Of a stretch of DNA of 19,539 bases, positions 1 to 7,831 are shown one piece after another; the stretch's first letter is position 1, and each line of letters begins with the position of its first letter. A model generated the notes under the pieces. That model had not been told where the DNA came from. It saw only the letters and a program-made list of their open reading frames with translations, and did not search any database. The DNA lies in assembly GCA_946187605.1 (NCBI GenBank), contig CAMHRH010000007.1, forward strand, positions 1 through 19,539, in the 5' to 3' direction. The translations under genes and the position numbers were made by a program. The DNA is from an uncultured Candidatus Saccharibacteria bacterium. Its GTDB lineage: Bacteria > Patescibacteriota > Saccharimonadia > Saccharimonadales > Saccharimonadaceae.

Positions 1-1195
1 TTTGGTAAGCCTGCCAGCTAACGCCATTGGCGCCGTTAACAATATTTCCAATCGGCAGCCCTAAAGCCCCGGATTGATAACCAGTGTTGCCCCATGCTTC
101 TCTAATCTTTCCGCGTGACTCATAATATCCAGTAGCCGCAGACCCTACAATGAAGCCATTTTGATACGCCTGCCAAGCTGCAGTCTCAGTAATGACCGTA
201 GCGCCGACTGGGCTACCCAGGAGATCCTTAGTAGATAATGTCTCGTAGCTTTCTATAATTTTTCGTTCAACTGCTGAAGCGACGTGCGTACTGCCGAACC
301 ACTCGCTAAAGTACATAAAGAAGTTCCTATTTCCGTAGGATCCGCAGGCAGCGGTTCCAGGATAATTCTTTAATGCCGCATCGTTTGGGGTATATGGAGT
401 ATATATGTATAGGGAAGTAGTTGCAATATTTTCAAGGTAAACTGATTTTCTGCCACAAGATGTTGTTGGGGAGTAGAGGATACTATTCGTCGTATATGGG
501 CGATAATTGTAGCTGTATATGTGTTCTTTGTAATAATTCAGCTGCCATGCGGATGTCATGACTTGGTTATAAAACCCAAAATACTTCTCATTGCACGGCG
601 CATTGTCTGGGCAAGCATAGCCCATGACGGTGTTGTATTCATCCTTCAGTGGCCAGTTATCGCCCCAAACATAGCTCTCCTTCTTAAGTAGAACTAGTAA
701 TACTTGCGGATTAATATTGTACTTTTGTGCGGCGTCATAGATAATCTGGGCGGCCGAAATCATGCCGTCTTTTATTTTATTATTCGTCTCATAAAGCGTT
801 TCGTGCGTTTCTGGATTCTCGTAGAAATTCTGTACGCAGACATACGGCGGCTCATGATAGCGCGTTTTACCGGCTGCTTTCATTTGACGAGCATATTCCG
901 CGCGCGTAGTGTTTGGTGGCACGGCGACGCCATTGATGTATCTGCCGCTACCTACTGCTCCGGTACCCCACGTATCGCATGCTGGCATGTATTTATTTAG
1001 ATGTGCCTGGATGTCGGCGACAGTCATGGTGTCTTTGTTGTAGAATATCTCGTCGTCGATAATATTCCCAGCATTAAAATCCATTGCTGTTACGGCTTTT
1101 GTTCCTGGCATGTTTAATATGGCCATACCAAAAAATACGCCTAGAAACGAAAGTCCTGCGATAATACTACTGAACTGTAATAGTTTGCGTCTCAC
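1..1195 (-). CDS. Secreted lysozyme/transglycosylase-like protein with LGFP repeats (partial, C-terminus off the left edge)
   Basis: The frame is open from a GTG at 1195-1193 to the window edge, giving at least 398 residues. The GTG is chosen because GGAGG lies at 1206-1202 with a 6-base spacer. Residues 1-37 form an export signal: MRRK, a hydrophobic stretch, then an AVTA cleavage-like site. Residues about 140-300 resemble a lysozyme/SLT-type fold: NPQVLLVLLKKES carries a likely catalytic Glu173, followed by MGYACPD, YFGFYNQV, AWQLNYY and GNRNFFMYFSEWFG. From about 325 to the edge are LGFP-type repeats (LLGSPVG, WQAYQNG, SAATGYY, IREAW, LGLPIG). LGFP repeats are known from actinobacterial cell-wall-associated proteins. 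The likely role is peptidoglycan cleavage or anchoring at the cell surface or host wall, which is inference. It overlaps the upstream gene by 29 bases and is probably cotranscribed with it. Identification as the CPR/actinobacterial LGFP family is firm; enzymatic activity is not shown. Confidence 0.87.
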   Translation of the reverse strand, partial: MRRKLLQFSSIIAGLSFLGVFFGMAILNMPGTKAVTAMDFNAGNIIDDEIFYNKDTMTVADIQAHLNKYMPACDTWGTGAVGSGRYINGVAVPPNTTRAEYARQMKAAGKTRYHEPPYVCVQNFYENPETHETLYETNNKIKDGMISAAQIIYDAAQKYNINPQVLLVLLKKESYVWGDNWPLKDEYNTVMGYACPDNAPCNEKYFGFYNQVMTSAWQLNYYKEHIYSYNYRPYTTNSILYSPTTSCGRKSVYLENIATTSLYIYTPYTPNDAALKNYPGTAACGSYGNRNFFMYFSEWFGSTHVASAVERKIIESYETLSTKDLLGSPVGATVITETAAWQAYQNGFIVGSAATGYYESRGKIREAWGNTGYQSGALGLPIGNIVNGANGVSWQAYQ

Positions 1196-1757
1196 TAGCA
1201 CCCTCCGAAGTATTAGATTTATATTTTAATGTTACTGTCCAAACGCCACTACTAAATTTGTTTTTTGGGATTGATACGTTTTCGCAGCTAATATAACTTG
1301 GATTCGGTAAAATGTTCGAATCTTGCGATATGAGCTCTCCGCCTTTTTCGAATACGAAAGTGCAAGTGCCGCTAGTCTCGTTAATGTTCGGAATCGAACC
1401 GCCTGCGACTATATACTCGTCCTCGCTTGCCACGAAACTAATTTCCGGTTCAGCAATCAAAAGGCCGGACTCATTTTGTTCTACTGTCGCTTTTTCGCTT
1501 TCGTCCGCCTCCATACGGTCTTTTGCATTATTTGAAGACTGCGCAACCTTATCCTCATCTTTCAGGTCTTCTTCGCTCTGCAAAATCTCATTCGCAGAAT
1601 TGTAGTCAGCAACATTGTCATGTTCGCCAGTACTCGCATTTTGGTTATTTCTAATAATGGCGAGTACTACAAAAACGGCGATCGCGACTGAAACGACGCC
1701 AATTGCTAAATATAATAAATAATTATTTTGTGTTTTATTTTTTTGTTTTTTTGCCAT
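1167..1757 (-). CDS. Single-pass membrane protein with an extracellular beta-rich domain
   Basis: The protein has 196 residues from ATG 1757-1755. AGGAG at 1770-1766 lies 8 bases upstream, so this start beats the in-frame GTG at 1766, which overlaps the Shine-Dalgarno itself. A basic N-terminus (MAKKQKNK) precedes one TM helix at about residues 13-36. An acidic, low-complexity linker (about 40-95) follows, then a C-terminal domain of about 90 residues with short hydrophobic alternations typical of a beta sandwich. That domain has two cysteines (GTCTF and ISCEN) that could form a disulfide. I do not recognise a named family. The arrangement (N-in anchor, spacer, exposed beta domain) and the overlap with the LGFP protein suggest a surface module acting with it. 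Codon use is AT-richer than in the housekeeping genes to the right. Confidence 0.8.
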   Translation of the reverse strand: MAKKQKNKTQNNYLLYLAIGVVSVAIAVFVVLAIIRNNQNASTGEHDNVADYNSANEILQSEEDLKDEDKVAQSSNNAKDRMEADESEKATVEQNESGLLIAEPEISFVASEDEYIVAGGSIPNINETSGTCTFVFEKGGELISQDSNILPNPSYISCENVSIPKNKFSSGVWTVTLKYKSNTSEGASETQTITVQ

Positions 1758-1826
1758 AAGCAACACTCCTAATGATTATTAACTCATATCTTATGGAAAA
1801 AAACAACACCAAAAGCATAAGTATGT

Positions 1827-1832
1827 TAGAAT
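1827..1832 (+). promoter_or_regulatory. -10 box (TAGAAT) for the large multi-pass protein
   Basis: TAGAAT ends 9 bases before the ATG at 1842, and no Shine-Dalgarno is visible. This matches the short-leader pattern seen at many other genes here. No convincing -35 box is seen at the usual distance. Confidence 0.45.
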
Positions 1833-1841
1833 AGAGCTAAT

Positions 1842-4800
1842 ATGGCAGGTGGTAAATACTATGATGAGTCTGGCGACTTTGATGCGGCCGCAGAGGATTT
1901 TGGCGGCGATCAACATGGTGTTAGCACCGGCGCAAAACTGAACGGTCAAGAAGTCGACGGCTATGGCGACCCAGTCGGCAAAAGCCGCTTTGGCCAAAAA
2001 CGTGGCGAAGATGGCAAGAGTAGCTGGGGATTGCTCAAAAAAGGCGAGAAAGATGCCAGTCAGGACCCCAACCGCTCTGGTCGTGGCGGCGATAAGGACT
2101 CTACGCTCGGCCAAAAAGAAAATAATGTCTCGTCTGAGAACGGCCTCGGTGGTGATAGTAAGTTTAAAAATGCTGTGAAAGGCGTAAATGCGCTAAAGAG
2201 TGGCCGCATGAGCAAGGCCAAGGGACATTTTAAGAAATCCGGCCCGATTATTGCGATACTAGTCGGCATGCTTGGCTTTGGCGGAGCTAGTTTTTTCGGC
2301 CAGATGGCAATGCCGTTTAGCCTTGTCTCGCAGCTCCAAGAAAAATTTGACTCGATCTCTATCTCGCAGAATATGCGTTCAAGGAGATTCTTGAAGTGGC
2401 AAACCGCAAAAGAGAGCGGCAAAGTTAAAGATTGCATTAAGGCGCATTATTTTAAAGCAGATGAATTTAAAATTTCCGATAAGCAAAAAGCCAAACTAGC
2501 CAAATCTAATATTACTGTCGAGGAAGATGCTGATGGTGTCACGGTCCTCAAACATACCGGCGCCGACGGCACTACGAAGACCATCGTTGCAGATAAGAGC
2601 CTTGCGACAAATGGCAGAGTAAGTTTTGAAGATGCTTTTGAGAATGACATGGAATTTCGTACTGGCTACACTGAGGGCTCGCGCACTTGGCGCGGCTCCG
2701 TCGGTGCATGGTTTGACTCGAGTATGGAAAAGCTGCTCAAAAAGCTTGGCGTTTACCGTGGCGTCTGGAGCGACTACAAGAGTGGCAAAGTCGATGAAGA
2801 AAAAATGGGCGAAATGCGCAAGACTATGGCCGATACGGCTGACTCGGACTCTGCTGGCGGAAAAGTATCAGGTACGGAAGTCTCGGAAGAAAAAGTTGAA
2901 GTTACTGATAACGACGGAAATACAAAGACGCAGGGTACGGGGAATGCGGAGTTCAACTCCGGTAAGCAGAATGACGTATCATTGTCTCGAAGCGATGTAG
3001 AAATGGAAGGCGGAAAAGTCAAAAGTGCCGATGGAGTAAAATCGAAGCTTAAAACTGCGGGCACCGTAGCCGCAAAAGCTAATATGGCTAGTAATGTATT
3101 TGGTACTGCTGCAAACCTATATTGTGGCGTTGCTGATGTCGTGGGGACTATATCGGCAATCGTTGCGGCCTACCAGGCTGTTCAGATAGTGAAGACAGCG
3201 TCCGCAGTACTGGAAGGTATACAAAAAGCTCAGGCCGGAGATGGCGACGGCGCGCCACTGCATGAGTTAATGACATCAATGACGACTGCGGATGAGAGTA
3301 CATATGAGGAGGTGAAAGACGTAAAATTTACAGGAGATAATCCCCAGGGTGATGACGCTGATGTTGAAGTGACTAACTCGACGAGCATTACGAGGAGTCG
3401 TTCCGCTATGGAATCGGAGGGGATCAGTTCCTTGTATAGCGGGAAAATGGCTAATTCGAATGACCCGAGCGTAAAGAGTTTCATTCCCGGATCATTTTTT
3501 ACAAATAGTATGAGTAGCGGTATCGCAAAGATAGTAGGTAGTGTTGATACTTCCGCTAAGGCATTCCAGAGCTGTACTATTGCGCGCCTAGCTGCGGCTG
3601 GAGTGTCGGCGGTGGTGGATACGGCCGTAACAATTGCATGTATACTGTCGCTTGGGATTGGTTGCTTAGTCGATAAACTAATTGAAGAAGGAGCGGGGAT
3701 TGCGATTAGCATAGGCATCAGTCTCTTAGTCGCTACGATTGTCAGCTTTGCGGTGCCGCATGTAGCAAAAGTATTGACAAGAAAAATTGCCACTGAAGTA
3801 GTGGGTGAAGACTTAGGTAACGCATTAGTCTCCGGTACTAATATGTATATGTCGAAAAACCATCAAAACTCGGGCGGAAATCTCGTGAGTCAGGATAGCT
3901 ATGCCGCGTACTTACAAGAGCGCGATAGGGTTGTCGCAGAAAACGCTCGCTATGAGCGAGAAACGCGTAGCCCGTTTGACATGACGTCAAAATATACATT
4001 CTTAGGAAGTTTAGCTAACCAAATGATACCGCTAGCATCGAGTGCTACGTCGCTAACGAGGATTACTAGTAGCATGGGTACGTTAATTCAGAACTCTATT
4101 TCGAGCCTATCCCCTAAATCTTCCGCGATATCGGCCGGGATAGAGGCAGAGGAGGCGATAAAGAATACAGAGAAATATTGCCCGGATCTCTATGAGATTC
4201 ATGCCGTCGGCGATGCTTTCTGTAATCCATATATCGGCACTGATACTAGTACAATGAACACTCAGCCTGCGGACATTGTGAATGATATTGACGACCAGCT
4301 AGAAGACGTAACGGGCGATGATGGTACTCCGAAGATTAAAAAAGATAGTAAACTAGGAAAGTATATCATCTATTGCGGTCAGCGTAGTTCTCAGTTCGGG
4401 ACGGCTGATCAGAATATTGCTAGCGAAGTTGATGGTGGGTCTACCGGTAGTAGTACTGGTGATGCGATTTTAGGGGCTGTCCCTATAATAGGCGATGTAA
4501 TGGATGTTGTCTCGAACTCTACAAAGCTAGCTAATCTTGGTTATATTACCGGAGAGGCTTGCGTAACGGGAAATGATACTACGGCTCTCAATTGGGATCA
4601 AGGCAAGAAATATCAGAGGTTCATAGAGGATCAGCGTCTTGCTGAAGCAGAGGGGCTGGTAGAAAAATCAGCCGTGACGGAATTCGTCGCCGAATATTAT
4701 AAAGAGCATCCAATTGATATGTCGTACGAGGGGCTGCTTGCTCGTTATTCAGGGTTAACAAAAGAAAAAGTAGTAGCAGTCCTCAATCTTATGGAGTTGA

Positions 4801-4973
4801 GTGAGTGGGTCGCCGAATATGAGCCGGCAGACCTATATCCATACTCGGCAAACCAATTCGAAGAAGAAATCAAGGAGATTAAAATCGAGGAAACGGATAG
4901 CTATAGCATTTTTGCTGTCATGTCTAAAACTGACGATTTAGATAGACGTCATATCCAATACGTAACAGCATAA
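1842..4973 (+). CDS. Very large multi-pass membrane protein, Saccharibacteria/CPR type (secretion-like?)
   Basis: The protein has 1043 residues. Residues 1-133 are Gly/Asp/Lys-rich and predicted disordered, probably cytoplasmic. A TM helix follows at about 134-156 (GPIIAILVGMLGFGG), then a conserved-looking stretch (SQNMRSRRFLKWQ). Residues 200-410 are soluble and charged. Hydrophobic helices lie at about 419-455 and as a pair at about 585-640 (AVTIACILSLGIGCLVD; ISIGISLLVATIVSFAV). The rest is largely soluble, ending in GLVEKSAVTEFVAEYY and LARYSGLTKEKVVAVL, an ending I recall from large CPR membrane proteins (unverified). There are nine cysteines, several in the C-terminal half. The topology loosely recalls VirB6/TrbL-like type IV secretion channel proteins, but no diagnostic motif supports that. 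Glycine codon choice changes within the gene (GGC-dominated early, mixed late), suggesting a mosaic. The reading frame is certain; the function is unknown. Confidence 0.85.
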   Translation: MAGGKYYDESGDFDAAAEDFGGDQHGVSTGAKLNGQEVDGYGDPVGKSRFGQKRGEDGKSSWGLLKKGEKDASQDPNRSGRGGDKDSTLGQKENNVSSENGLGGDSKFKNAVKGVNALKSGRMSKAKGHFKKSGPIIAILVGMLGFGGASFFGQMAMPFSLVSQLQEKFDSISISQNMRSRRFLKWQTAKESGKVKDCIKAHYFKADEFKISDKQKAKLAKSNITVEEDADGVTVLKHTGADGTTKTIVADKSLATNGRVSFEDAFENDMEFRTGYTEGSRTWRGSVGAWFDSSMEKLLKKLGVYRGVWSDYKSGKVDEEKMGEMRKTMADTADSDSAGGKVSGTEVSEEKVEVTDNDGNTKTQGTGNAEFNSGKQNDVSLSRSDVEMEGGKVKSADGVKSKLKTAGTVAAKANMASNVFGTAANLYCGVADVVGTISAIVAAYQAVQIVKTASAVLEGIQKAQAGDGDGAPLHELMTSMTTADESTYEEVKDVKFTGDNPQGDDADVEVTNSTSITRSRSAMESEGISSLYSGKMANSNDPSVKSFIPGSFFTNSMSSGIAKIVGSVDTSAKAFQSCTIARLAAAGVSAVVDTAVTIACILSLGIGCLVDKLIEEGAGIAISIGISLLVATIVSFAVPHVAKVLTRKIATEVVGEDLGNALVSGTNMYMSKNHQNSGGNLVSQDSYAAYLQERDRVVAENARYERETRSPFDMTSKYTFLGSLANQMIPLASSATSLTRITSSMGTLIQNSISSLSPKSSAISAGIEAEEAIKNTEKYCPDLYEIHAVGDAFCNPYIGTDTSTMNTQPADIVNDIDDQLEDVTGDDGTPKIKKDSKLGKYIIYCGQRSSQFGTADQNIASEVDGGSTGSSTGDAILGAVPIIGDVMDVVSNSTKLANLGYITGEACVTGNDTTALNWDQGKKYQRFIEDQRLAEAEGLVEKSAVTEFVAEYYKEHPIDMSYEGLLARYSGLTKEKVVAVLNLMELSEWVAEYEPADLYPYSANQFEEEIKEIKIEETDSYSIFAVMSKTDDLDRRHIQYVTA

Positions 4974-5002
4974 AAAGACTGCGCTAACATTGTTAGCGCA
5001 GT
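4972..5002 (-). terminator. Hairpin terminator between convergent genes
   Basis: A perfect 11-bp stem (ACTGCGCTAAC at 4978-4988 with its complement at 4992-5002) encloses an ATT loop. On the minus strand it is followed by CTTTTTA, a five-T tract, 7 bases after the lipoprotein stop codon. On the plus strand the hairpin begins 4 bases after the stop of the 1043-residue gene but lacks a clean T tract. It is therefore a good leftward terminator and perhaps a weaker rightward one. Confidence 0.85.
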
Positions 5003-5009
5003 TAATGTC

Positions 5010-5918
5010 TTATGGCAAGTCATACTCCAATAAATAATTCGAGATGCTTCTATTATGGCCTTTTTCAAAAGACTGAGCAGCATCAAAGGCATTCTTGCCC
5101 GGGTTAGTACTTCCGTACCAGAGTAAATATGCTACTATTATTAAATCGTCCTCGCTGAGTTTCCAGCCAGTACCGCCGACATTCCGATATTTGCATGCTT
5201 CGTAGTGCTTACTTACGAAGAGCAATAAATCCATATGCGCCGGATTATCATTTGTCTCGCCATAGTAGTACTCTCCGGTATTAGTATTAAAAAATTCGAC
5301 ATTCATTAGAGAAAGCTGCCTAGTATAAGTATCGCCAATATACTCCGAATAATCCATCAGGGTTAATTTAGTCTCAATATCTCCATCGTAATGCGTAAAA
5401 TAATATGACGAAAGGGCGTCAGTGCTCGTATCGCTCGGGTCGGAGTAGATATCGTTACCTCTCCATCCGTTATCTGCAGCCATTTGGAAGATGCGAACAA
5501 AAGGTTCTCCTTTGTCATTAATGACAATATAGTCATCAATATTAATCCCCATCCGGATTTCAATATCGCCATAAACTGTGTACGTATATAAGCCATCCGC
5601 TGGTGTGGTTCCTGATGATGAGCTATCGTCGCTATCAACCGGCTCTTCGGATTCGCTTGAGCTGCTTATATCCTTCGATTCATCTGTGGATGAAGAGTCT
5701 TCCGTGACTCTCGTTTCTGACGGCTCGCTGTTTACTATGCTGGAACAGTTGATATTCTGGGGGGTTGCGGGCGTCTTGGCTTCGCTTGGAGCTGAAGCGT
5801 TATCATTAGTTGTCGAATTCGAACATCCTGTGGTCATTGCGATTGTGAAAACTATCGCAAGAAGTATACTTACCATTTTCTTTGTTGCTCTCGAAAGAGC
5901 GTTGATTTTTCTTTTCAT
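5010..5918 (-). CDS. Predicted lipoprotein of unknown function
   Basis: The protein has 302 residues. The N-terminus has basic residues (MKRKINALSRATKK), a hydrophobic core and a lipobox ending TTGC (Cys at about 32), so it is predicted to be lipidated and anchored outside the membrane. Residues 33-105 are a Ser/Thr/Asp/Glu-rich spacer. Residues about 106-302 form a folded domain rich in Tyr and Asp (DDYIVINDKGEPFVRIF, GWRGNDIY, YYGETNDNP, WKLSEDDLIIVAYLLWYG), which I cannot assign. GGAGG at 5934-5930 lies 11 bases from this ATG. A closer ATG at 5925 opens only a short out-of-frame peptide. It has its own strong promoter (6059-6087) and a leader of about 135 bases. Codons such as AGA, ATA and GGA are used freely, unlike the genes from 6.1 kb on. 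Confidence 0.82.
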   Translation of the reverse strand: MKRKINALSRATKKMVSILLAIVFTIAMTTGCSNSTTNDNASAPSEAKTPATPQNINCSSIVNSEPSETRVTEDSSSTDESKDISSSSESEEPVDSDDSSSSGTTPADGLYTYTVYGDIEIRMGINIDDYIVINDKGEPFVRIFQMAADNGWRGNDIYSDPSDTSTDALSSYYFTHYDGDIETKLTLMDYSEYIGDTYTRQLSLMNVEFFNTNTGEYYYGETNDNPAHMDLLLFVSKHYEACKYRNVGGTGWKLSEDDLIIVAYLLWYGSTNPGKNAFDAAQSFEKGHNRSISNYLLEYDLP

Positions 5919-6058
5919 TTGACATAACGCCTCCTTTTAAGGTGTTTATTTAATAAAACTATTTTGCCTATGAGATTTGTGTATGCAATTGCTTTTTCGA
6001 GAACAAACGCTTTAACGTGCTATTCGGGAAATGCAAACGCATACCGATCAATACCTAC

Positions 6059-6087
6059 ATCATACCACATCTAGATAAATTTGTCAA
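6059..6087 (-). promoter_or_regulatory. Strong leftward promoter for the lipoprotein gene
   Basis: On the minus strand TTGACA (6087-6082) and TATGAT (6064-6059) are separated by exactly 17 bases, with TGG directly before the -10 box (extended -10). The predicted start is near 6052, giving a leader of roughly 135 bases before the ATG at 5918. This is the best consensus promoter in the window, and it lies just upstream of the oppositely directed -10 box of dus. Confidence 0.8.
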
Positions 6088-6094
6088 ATTATTA

Positions 6095-6100
6095 TATACT
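6095..6100 (+). promoter_or_regulatory. -10 box (TATACT) for dus, leaderless
   Basis: TATACT ends 7 bases before ATG 6108, so transcription should begin at or next to the A of the start codon. A weak TAGATA lies 17 bases upstream (6072-6077). No Shine-Dalgarno is present. This places the start at 6108 and not at the in-frame TTG at 6081, which would lie upstream of the promoter. Confidence 0.6.
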
Positions 6101-6107
6101 AGCAATT

Positions 6108-7043
6108 ATGAAATTCTGGGATCAGTTCCGGAAAGGTTTTACCTGTTTAGCGCCTATGGAAGGCGTTACGGATATTGCTTTTCGTCAAGTTATAGCAAGT
6201 GCCGCACGCCCGGATATCTTTTTTACTGAGTTTACAAATGTGAATAGCTATTCGAGCGAGAAAGGGCGCCACGATGCTCTGGCTCGGCTAAAATTCGAGC
6301 CATCTGAACAGCCAATTGTTGCTCAAATCTGGGGCAAGACCCCAGAAATGTTCACGGAAACTGTCTTAGCTGCAAAAGAGCTCGGCTTTAAAGCGGTTGA
6401 TATAAATATGGGCTGCCCAGATCGTCATGTTGTTGCGACTGGTGGTGGCTCTGGCCTAATTCGGACGCCAGAAACTGCTGTTAATATTATTCGCGCCGCA
6501 AAAGAAATACCAAATATCTCGATTTCCGTAAAAACGCGACTTGGATACTCGCGCATCGAGGAATGGCGCGACTGGCTTTCATGTATTTTGAACGAAAAGC
6601 CGGAAGCACTAACCGTCCATCTTCGCACGAAGAAAGAAATGTCTAAAGTCGGCGCGCACTACGAACTCATACCAGATATTGTCGCATTAAAGAATGAGCT
6701 ATCTCCGGAAACAAAACTCATCATAAATGGCGATATTTTGTCTGCTGTCGATGCGCAAAAATACGCCGAATTAGGCGCTGACGGTATCATGATTGGACGC
6801 GGCGTCTTCCAGAATCCATTTTGTTTCGAGAGAGAACCGCAGGCGCATGATCGCTCGGAATTAATTGGTCTTATGCTGTACCACTTAGAGCTATATGAAA
6901 AATATGATTTGCATCCGTACGACCCGCTCAAGCATTTTTATAAGATTTATATAAATAACTTTCCTGGCGCGTCAGATATTCGTGCGCAATTAATGCAAAC
7001 AAGAAGTATTGCTGAGGCTAGGGAAATAATTGCAAAGCTATGA
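6108..7043 (+). CDS. dus: tRNA-dihydrouridine synthase
   Basis: The protein has 311 residues from ATG 6108. It is an FMN-dependent TIM-barrel enzyme that reduces specific uridines in tRNA to dihydrouridine, using NADPH in known members. Visible motifs are LAPMEGVTD (14-22, FMN binding), DINMGCPD (98-105, with catalytic Cys103), GGSGLIRTPE (113-122), VKTRLGY (141-147), TVHLRTK (169-175), IINGDI (205-210) and GADGIMIGRGVFQNPF (223-238, phosphate binding). The length fits the family. The region after HLRT is not the usual HGRTREQ form, so the subclass (DusA, B or C) cannot be told. The stop overlaps the next ATG (ATGA), indicating translational coupling to the hydrolase. Confidence 0.93.
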   Translation: MKFWDQFRKGFTCLAPMEGVTDIAFRQVIASAARPDIFFTEFTNVNSYSSEKGRHDALARLKFEPSEQPIVAQIWGKTPEMFTETVLAAKELGFKAVDINMGCPDRHVVATGGGSGLIRTPETAVNIIRAAKEIPNISISVKTRLGYSRIEEWRDWLSCILNEKPEALTVHLRTKKEMSKVGAHYELIPDIVALKNELSPETKLIINGDILSAVDAQKYAELGADGIMIGRGVFQNPFCFEREPQAHDRSELIGLMLYHLELYEKYDLHPYDPLKHFYKIYINNFPGASDIRAQLMQTRSIAEAREIIAKL

Positions 7044-7819
7044 AAGGGACAATTCTTCTAATTCATGGTCTTCGTGGTGACCGGCATGGCTTATCTGAGC
7101 TAGGCGACGAGCTTAAAGAACGCGGCTATCATGTATTAAACCCGAACCTTCCAGGCTCAGGCGACGCCGAAGCGCTTAGCAACAAAACTTTGGCTGGCTA
7201 TGCAACCTGGCTGCACGAATACGTCAAAAAGCATGAAGTGAAGCCATATATTATTGGGCACTCTATGGGTTCAATCATTGTGACGCATTATCTTGAAAAA
7301 TATCCGAAAGATGTTCAGCAAAAAGTCGTTGCCATATCGCCAATTTTCCGTACACGAATTCAGCAAAAATCTAGCAACCTTACCTATGCGCTGGCGAGTG
7401 GCGCGCTAAATTCTTTGCCGAAAAGTACGCGCTATAAAATCATGAAAAGTCGAAGAACTTCCTACGTTATTTCTCACTACCTAACAACCGATAAAAAACA
7501 ACAGAAGCGCATCGACCAACTCCACTACATGTATTCTGGCAATTTTGCTTCAACAGATAGTCTCCTTGCCGATATGCGAATCTCAATGAAAGAGCAGACG
7601 ATTACGCCGATAGGTAAAGAAATGTTGTATATTATCGGCGACCATGATCGTCTAACAAAGTCGGAGCTTGCTCGCTATCGTGCTGCCGCTCAAGGTGCGA
7701 GGATTATTGAAATACGTGGCGCCGGCCATCTCGTGAACTATGAACAACCCGAAAAACTGGCGGAAGTCATAGATGAATATCTCGACATAATGCCAGACGA
7801 TTCGGAAAATGAGGGATGA
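7040..7819 (+). CDS. Alpha/beta hydrolase (esterase/monoacylglycerol lipase-like)
   Basis: The protein has 259 residues and starts within the dus stop (ATGA overlap). The alpha/beta-hydrolase pattern is clear: oxyanion region LIHGLRGD (7-14), nucleophile elbow GHSMGS with Ser75, acid GDHDRLT with Asp203 the likely member, and catalytic His230 in GAGHLV. Residues about 105-175 form the cap. No signal peptide is present, so it is cytoplasmic. The N-terminal HGLRGDRHGLSELGDEL and NPNLPGSGDAE recall carboxylesterase and monoacylglycerol lipase members, but substrate cannot be read from sequence. It lies directly before two glycosyltransferases, so a role in lipid or glycolipid turnover is conceivable. 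Confidence 0.88.
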   Translation: MKGTILLIHGLRGDRHGLSELGDELKERGYHVLNPNLPGSGDAEALSNKTLAGYATWLHEYVKKHEVKPYIIGHSMGSIIVTHYLEKYPKDVQQKVVAISPIFRTRIQQKSSNLTYALASGALNSLPKSTRYKIMKSRRTSYVISHYLTTDKKQQKRIDQLHYMYSGNFASTDSLLADMRISMKEQTITPIGKEMLYIIGDHDRLTKSELARYRAAAQGARIIEIRGAGHLVNYEQPEKLAEVIDEYLDIMPDDSENEG

Positions 7820-7825
7820 TATAAT
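7820..7825 (+). promoter_or_regulatory. Extended -10 box (TGA-TATAAT) for the GT4 gene, leaderless
   Basis: A perfect TATAAT begins at the base after the hydrolase stop codon and ends 6 bases before ATG 7832. The preceding TGA is both the stop codon and a TGn extended -10 element. No clear -35 or Shine-Dalgarno is present, predicting a leaderless internal transcript. Confidence 0.65.
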
Positions 7826-7831
7826 ATTGTT

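Noticed and set aside
704..1000. 98-codon plus-strand frame
   Set aside because: It lies entirely within the open LGFP frame on the minus strand and has no recognisable sequence.
2060..3793. Several minus-strand frames opposite the large multi-pass gene
   Set aside because: They are low-complexity shadows of the Ser/Gly/Asp-rich plus-strand gene with no initiation signals.
1842..4973. Naming the large protein VirB6 or TrbL
   Set aside because: Only the number and spacing of hydrophobic helices suggests it; no diagnostic motif is visible and no VirB4 or other type IV secretion gene is in the window.
5878..5925. ATG at 5925 as the lipoprotein start
   Set aside because: It is closer to GGAGG but in another frame and stops after about 39 codons; the lipobox frame starts at 5918.
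6081..6107. N-terminal extension of dus from a TTG at 6081
   Set aside because: It would start upstream of the TATACT box at 6095-6100, and the added residues have no family similarity; MKFWDQFRKGFTCLAPMEG is a normal start.
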